Below are positions 59,301 to 64,000 of a DNA stretch of 64,000 nucleotides, one piece after another. Positions within the stretch are counted from its first letter, which is position 1; every line of letters begins with the position of its first letter. A program made the translations under genes and the position numbers. The notes beneath the pieces were generated by a model that was not told the DNA's origin, did not search any database, and saw nothing but the letters and a program-made list of their open reading frames with translations. Origin of the DNA: Tetmemena sp. SeJ-2015 (Eukaryota > Ciliophora > Spirotrichea > Sporadotrichida > Oxytrichidae); assembly GCA_027382625.1 (NCBI GenBank), contig JAJKFJ010021279.1, positions 1 to 64,000 on the forward strand, in the 5' to 3' direction.

Positions 59301-60767
59301 GATTCTATCTCTTTTGCTCGTATTTATTTTGCCTATTTCTATTGTAGTTAGCAGTAATACTTTGCTCCCCATCCTTCAACTAATTTTGTGCCAGGGAGAA
59401 CTTAGGATCATTAAACTCCCTCCGACACCAAACTTCAAATTAGTCCTCAGTCATTATCTTAATCTTCTTGTATTTTAAAGCTGTCCTGTACTTGACACTC
59501 TCTTTAACTTCTCTACCATCAATTAATTTATGACCCACCACAAGTATATGCACATCTTTAGTCAGGTAATGATCGAGTTAACTACATAAGGTATAAGTAA
59601 ATTCTCAAAATGCATTTATAAACTTACGCTTTAGATTTTATCAAAAAGTGTTCTAACTCTTCTCGTTTTAGGCTATCGAATAAGCCAGTTATAGCTATTC
59701 TCCAACCTTTCAGATTCCATTTAGGATTTAGAGCTGGCAATACTTTATCTTCCAAATCCTTAGGAGCTAAGTTGTTTAAACCATTAGAGTTCATTAAAAT
59801 AGAGGTATCTTTCTAGTAAACTCTCTAATTTTAAAAATTATTCGGAGTAGAAAAATTATGAACCCTCTTCTATCATTTTGATACCTAACTTGTCAAAGTC
59901 TTTTTCGAAGCATCATCATCCTCAATTATTAAAGCCTTCACATTACTTTAATACATCATCATCTAATAAGACCTCGATATCGTCATCTATTTTTTTAGCA
60001 AGAGATTTTTTCATTTATGTATCGGTTGTATTAGTTACTTAATGTTTTTACTCCTATTTATTAATTTTATCTTTTTAATCTATTACTTTAACAGAATTTG
60101 TTTAAAATTAATTGCGTGATTAATCCACTTATTCAGTTGAGCTCATTTTGAGAGCAGAGCTATAAGATTAAGGATTTTTTATTCTCTCCAACTTTCTCTC
60201 ATAAGAGGGGATAAAATAGTCTTGCGGCTTACAGACTATAAGCTCTTTCACATCTTTCAAAGGAGAGGTATCTAGAATAGGTTGAGTCTTAACAAGAATA
60301 GTTTTCTTTTCGAAGTATTTATCTAGCTCAGAATCGTCATCTATTGCTATTAATTCACATTCTATATCCTAACTTAGTCTTCTTCTCTTACTCAAAGCTG
60401 TATCAAATTAGTTATTTCTCTCTGATCTCTTTCCAAGATTGATATTAGAGTTTCTTTTAGGAGAAGTTGGCTCTTCTTTAATGAGTTTAGATATATCTGT
60501 GACTGTAGATTTAGCAGTAGAATGTATAAACTCATTTTGGGGTTTCTCTTATTATATGCAACGTAAAGTATTGATCAGATTATTCCCTTCTTTTAATTGT
60601 TCATTTTACTAGATATGGTTAACTTTTTCTTAATTTTCCGGTTTTCAACCCTATTAGAAAGCAGAATTTAACTTGACCTGCGATAGTTCATTTTAGGTCG
60701 AGTCTTCTTCGAGATTTAGTTGTGATGATTGGACTGAATTTAGATTAGTCCCTGCTGAATTCTTCAT
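56361..60767 (-). CDS. RFC1: Replication factor C large subunit (RFC1)
   Basis: Clamp-loader subunit that opens PCNA and loads it on DNA. Starts MKNSAGTNLNSVQSSQLN at ATG 60765-60767; a disordered N-terminus follows. A BRCT domain lies at about 59.4-59.75 kb (NLKGWRIAITGLFDSLKREE, DVHILVVGHKLIDGREVKES, DQFEVWCRREFNDPKFSLAQ). The AAA+ module has a Walker A IIGGPPGIGKSSAVKVVGKE (about 58.42-58.48 kb), ELGYEIVEYNSSDNR, a Walker B RTLIVMDEIDAMNG (about 58.24-58.28 kb) and KTKIPIVCIANDAKARKLSH, typical of RFC1. The C-terminal collar region spans about 57.1-57.9 kb. A basic tail (GAKKRAPAKPRKKGG) and an N-rich extension follow, ending at TGA 56361-56363. One phase change near 56.57 kb indicates another IES. 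Canonical short introns are likely but were not all mapped. Confidence 0.9.
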
Positions 60768-60815
60768 TATATAAGAAATAACCTAAAAATAACGAAACGA
60801 GGCTCAAGATTAGGA

Positions 60816-62520
60816 TCAAGCAATATAGGCTTAAATAGTTTAAGACTAAAAGTTTTGTATTAATTTTTTGTATTCTAAAAATTAAGAGTAAAGAGTATAC
60901 AAGTGAATGAGATTAAATAAGAATGAATTTTCTCTAGGAAAGAATTTCTCCTGTTGAGATGCTTTCATTGGGTTGAGTTAGACTCCTTTTTAACTTCTCC
61001 TGATTGCTAAACTTGTTCCGCGCCGTTTAAAAATTTAACGAGAAATGTTTTAGAATTGGTGATTCTAGAACTACTGATTATAGTTGAGAGAAGCATCGAT
61101 GCCATTTGGAATTTAGTAATTGATCTGGTGTTGATTAGGCTAGTTAGGTTGCAAATAAGGAGATCCCATTCCCATTTAAGGAGTACCAAAGCCTGGAGTA
61201 GGCTACATCATCATTTGTGGCTATTAAAATAGAGGCTGAACTTGTTGAACAGCTTGATTTTTGTTCATGAGATATATCTTTTCCCAGTTGTCGAGGTCAT
61301 AGTCGGTATAATGAGCAAAATATTTGTTTCCTAACTCACGGAAAACGGTCTCCTGCTTGTGTCCATAATAGGTGATTATGGCCGAAGGGGATAAAGGGAA
61401 GGATAAAGATTCTTCTGGTGTACTCAGATCTTCTCTAGGGAAAGCGTCTTGCCTGAACAGCCAAAAATATGGCATAAGGAACAGACATTATTCCCATCGT
61501 CAATCCAAATGAAAGCCACTCTCTTGCTTTCTCTAACCTTTTTTTTTCTTCGGGAGTGAGAATATCGAGATACTTAACTATCATATCATTTACGAATTCG
61601 TCTCGTTACTGCTAAGTCCTAGTGCTTGGGATAAGTGCTCCAGCGCCTAAAGGTTGCTGATATTGATAGGCCTAAGGCTAGGCATATACTGGCTAAAGCT
61701 ATTGCTATTGAGGTATGCTAGAAAAAGAAGTAAGAATAATAGCAATAAAGTATGGGCTGTTAAAAATTAGGCTGGCCTGGGTATGGAGGAATCATTTGCA
61801 TTGGTTGCTACTAATGAGGTAAGGTATTCAAGCCAAACTGCTGCTATTGCTACTATTACTGCTACTGAGGCTTCTATAAGATTCCACTTTTACCTAAATC
61901 TTGCAAGACAAGTGGATTGACCTGCTACTCATTGAATATTTGTCTAACTGGCTATGCTTGAGGTTATTGTTAGTAGTTAGAAAGTGCGAATTAATGAGGA
62001 GGATGGACTTATTGTTAAGGAACATTCGACATTGGCTGCTGGGGAACATTTGGCATTGGCTGTGGTGGAACATTCTAAAACATTCCTTGATGAGGATTCA
62101 AAACATTTTGCTGTTGCATTTGAGGAGGTACTCCAAAATGCTAGTAGTTCTATTGTATAGGAATGCTTTGTTGCTATTGAATGGGTGGATGAATTGGAGG
62201 CAATTAAAAATTAGAGCCTAAAGAAAAGCTAAAAAAATGTGATGACAACATCTGTTGATTAGGCTATTAGAATTAAGGTTGCTGATTAAAGTTTTGAGGA
62301 ATGGGATTATGAGCGAATTAAGGGCTCTACATGCAGGGTTAGGTAATCCGATTCCATACTATTGCTGATTAGCCTGCGGTCCAGAAGGAATATCATAGGG
62401 TGATATGTTTGAAAGTCTAGCTATCAAATCAGCGCTACTCTCCTTGTTCTAGTTGTTTCTTGCTGCATCAGAGTTACTAGACTCTAATCCAGAGTTGTTT
62501 TATGAGTTATTGGTAGACAT
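60816..62520 (-). CDS. Q/P/N-rich low-complexity protein with hydrophobic segment
   Basis: Not recognised. ATG 62518-62520 opens a serine/asparagine-rich start (MSTNNSQNNSGLESSNSDAA). A long glutamine- and proline-rich tract follows at about 61.6-62.1 kb (VPPQPMPNVPQQPMSNV; CAG/CAA/TAG/TAA all used as glutamine). An ordered segment (DEFVNDMIVKYLDILTPEEK) continues into LSFGLTMGIMSVPYAIFLAV, which could be a membrane helix, then STPEESLSFPLSPSAIITYY and ELGNKYFAHYTDYDLDNWEK. A second P/Q/M-rich tail (PTPGFGTPQMGMGSPYLQPN) comes last. The 3' end is uncertain. Phase changes near 62.1-62.3 and 61.72 kb indicate unresolved IESs. Confidence 0.6.
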
Positions 62521-62687
62521 AATTTTTATTATTGAAGATTTAAACTCTGCTTAATTTTTTATTAAGCACTCAACTTTTAGTTTAGCAATAAATTATATTG
62601 CAGCTTCTGACGAATACAGTAATTTTTAAACCTTTCTCACTTTAAGTTAAGGAGATTACTACTTTGTAATAATTTAATTTAATTAAA

Positions 62688-63743
62688 ATGTATAATGGAG
62701 TTGGACTGACCACGGCCCGTGGCTCAGGCACAAGTGGCTTTATTCAGAAGAACTTATCCTATGTGACCCCTGGCCAAAAGCCCAAAAACTTAGACTATGG
62801 CAAAATCCTGCAGCAAATGAAGGTAAGATATTGAAACTTTCAAATACTTGTGTTGATCTTTTAATATAGGAAAATCCCCTGCCACCACCAAGACCACCTA
62901 ATAAGGAGCTGATAGAGCATGAGCAGAAAAGAAAGGTGGAAGCTTAGTTATTCAAACTAGAAAAAGAACTCAGAGAGCAAGGCAAACTTTCAGAAGAGGA
63001 AATTAAATCCGCCTTGATTGAGGCAAGAGAGTAAATGTTGGAGAAGCTAAAAGTGGCACCTACCATAGTCAACACCAAGGATTCCCACTTGGCGCACTTG
63101 CAAAGTAAAAGTAAATGGAAAAGCTGAGGGGCGCTTTAAATATATCTGACAAGCATGAATTTGGAGCGGCTTTCGATTTAGAGCTTTAGGAAAACAAGAG
63201 ATTGGACAGACTGGCAGAGTTAGATAGAAAAAGAAAGGAGTAAAAGAAGGAGCGTAAGGAAGCTAAAAAACTAAGGAGAGAGAAGACCTCTAAAAGTAAC
63301 TTGAAATGATATAGCAAGGGAAAGCTTTGGAGTTAGAAGAGGAAATTAAAGATTCTAAGGGCAAAAGGAAAACAAGCAGGTCTCAAAGCTCATCAGAAGA
63401 AGATAAAAGTGCCGAGAGAGGGGACGAAAGGAAAAAGAGAAAGAGAAGTGAAAGTGATGAGAGCTCTAGTAAAAGAGACAAGAAAAGTAAGAAAAAGTCA
63501 AAGTCAAAGAAAGATAAAAAGGATAAGAAAAAGAGGAGCAAAAGCAGAGAATCAGAAAGATCAGAGAGAAAGATTAGAAGAGAGAGCAGAGATGAAAAAG
63601 GTCATGAAAAGAGAAGGTCGAGATCTAGAGACGATCATAAAAGCTAAAGGAACCGAGATAGATCTGATTCGAGAGATAGAAGGAGAAGAGACTCAAACTA
63701 TAGTAACGACAGGCAAAGATAAAGAAAGAGATCAAGGTCTTGA
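62688..63743 (+). CDS. Cwc21/SRRM2-like splicing factor with RS domain
   Basis: A spliceosome-associated protein of the Cwc21 family, which contacts Prp8 and Snu114 in active spliceosomes. The N-terminus (MYNGVGLTTARGSGTSGFIQ, then KNLSYVTPG) is the family signature. The cwf21 helical region follows: HEQKRKVEAQLFKLEKELRE, KLSEEEIKSALIEAREQML and DSHLAHLQ, then MEKLRGALNISDKHEFGAAF. The C-terminal half is a lysine/arginine/serine-rich RS-type domain to TGA 63741-63743. One clean GT-AG intron lies at 62823-62869 (GTAAGA to ATATAG). The frame shifts by the same phase at about 63105 and 63310, each next to AAATG; very small IESs (for example 11 bp between AAA repeats) could explain the first. Confidence 0.88.
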
Positions 63744-63844
63744 TGCAATAAAAATGAATAAAAAGATTTTAATTAAAAACTAAATACCTTTTAAAAATAA
63801 ATTACACTTATCTCAAAGAATCATAATTTAAAGCAAATATGAAA
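63744..63844. other. Short intergenic region between convergent genes
   Basis: About 100 bp of AT-rich DNA. Nothing supported. Confidence 0.5.
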
Positions 63845-64000
63845 TCAACTGAATAAACGGTTTCTTTGTTTAATCTTTATTTCACTGTCGTAAATTCTAG
63901 AGAGAGTAGAATGGCGTTTTCCCTATTCAGCAGTAATGACCTTCCTTTCAATCTTCTAAGATCTTTTATCTCCTGAGCCTTCTAAATTGTAGATGCTCTT
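63845..64000 (-). CDS. C-terminal fragment of an unrecognised protein
   Basis: Cut by the window edge. The minus strand is open over all 52 codons to TGA 63845-63847, with TAG used for glutamine (SIYNLEGSGDKRSQKIERKV, TAEQGKRHSTLSRIYDSEIK, NRLFS at the end). Basic and polar, no domain recognised. Coding is supported by frame length, composition and the clean stop. Confidence 0.6.

Noticed and set aside
1..64000. Paramecium or Tetrahymena as the source
   Set aside because: Same code, but Paramecium IESs are always TA-bounded and intragenic IESs are rare in Tetrahymena; pointers here are varied.
1..64000. Euplotes as the source
   Set aside because: Euplotes uses UAA/UAG as stops and UGA for cysteine; here UAA/UAG are glutamine and UGA stops.
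1..64000. Pseudogene cluster as explanation of the frame breaks
   Set aside because: Catalytic residues are preserved on both sides of each break, and every resolved break is repaired by one pointer-bounded deletion, which random decay would not do.
1..64000. Telomere repeats (C4A4/G4T4), tRNA, rRNA and CRISPR arrays
   Set aside because: Looked for by eye and not seen; tRNAs could be missed without a covariance scan.

Overview
What the DNA is. All 64 kb reads as ciliate DNA. TAA and TAG recur inside conserved coding sequence where glutamine fits, and TGA is the only stop that ends recognisable proteins. Intergenic DNA is very AT-rich and introns are short GT-AG. Many conserved genes also carry short AT-rich insertions that are not introns: they break the frame (or add an in-frame TGA) inside known domains. 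Each is flanked by a short direct repeat of 2-7 bp, and deleting the insertion plus one repeat copy restores the expected protein. I resolved 32 by hand, 15-212 bp long. These are properties of internal eliminated sequences (IESs) and pointers, so I read the window as germline (micronuclear) DNA of a spirotrich, most like the hypotrichs Oxytricha, Stylonychia and Tetmemena. Varied pointers (TA, AGA, GAGT, CCTT, GAGGCTA, TATAGAC) argue against Paramecium, whose IESs are always TA-bounded. TAA/TAG as glutamine argues against Euplotes.

Layout. 1-3.3 kb: AT-rich DNA with isolated coding-looking or structured islands. 3.6-9.4 kb (-): one long BTB protein with a Q/N-rich middle. 9.7-10.9 kb (-): short-chain dehydrogenase. 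11.05-12.4 kb (+): small membrane protein. 12.5-13.6 kb (+): uL3-family ribosomal protein. 13.8-15.7 kb (+): membrane protein with three introns. 16.1-18.9 kb (-): UTP25. 19.0-20.6 kb (-): Tubby-like protein. 21.4-23.1 kb (-): cyclin. 23.3-24.9 kb (+): AGC kinase. 25.0-26.2 kb (-): protein tyrosine phosphatase. 26.9-29.8 kb (+): ion-channel/phosphodiesterase fusion. 30.2-31.5 kb (+): ankyrin protein. 31.6-35.1 kb (+): long disordered protein. 35.1-41.4 kb (-): ankyrin/coiled-coil/disordered protein. 41.5-44.1 kb (-): vWA membrane protein. 44.5-45.1 kb (+): small coiled-coil protein. 45.1-48.7 kb (-): long coiled-coil/low-complexity protein. 48.8-50.0 kb (-): AMPK beta subunit. 50.9-52.0 kb (+): unknown. 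52.0-55.0 kb: gene-poor, with a foldback element. 55.1-55.8 kb (+): unknown. 56.4-60.8 kb (-): RFC1. 60.8-62.5 kb (-): Q/P-rich protein. 62.7-63.7 kb (+): Cwc21/SRRM2-like splicing factor. 63.8-64 kb (-): a partial gene.

How the genes relate. There is no operon-like logic: the neighbours are unrelated housekeeping and signalling genes on both strands, as expected when a germline chromosome carries many loci that become separate gene-sized somatic chromosomes. Several apparent stop-start overlaps (ATGA) between neighbouring reading frames disappear once an IES is removed, merging two apparent genes into one. CDS coordinates below are whole germline spans including introns and IESs. No tRNA, rRNA, CRISPR or C4A4 telomere repeat was seen. 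No gene clearly needs MDS reordering or inversion, but I could not resolve every junction.
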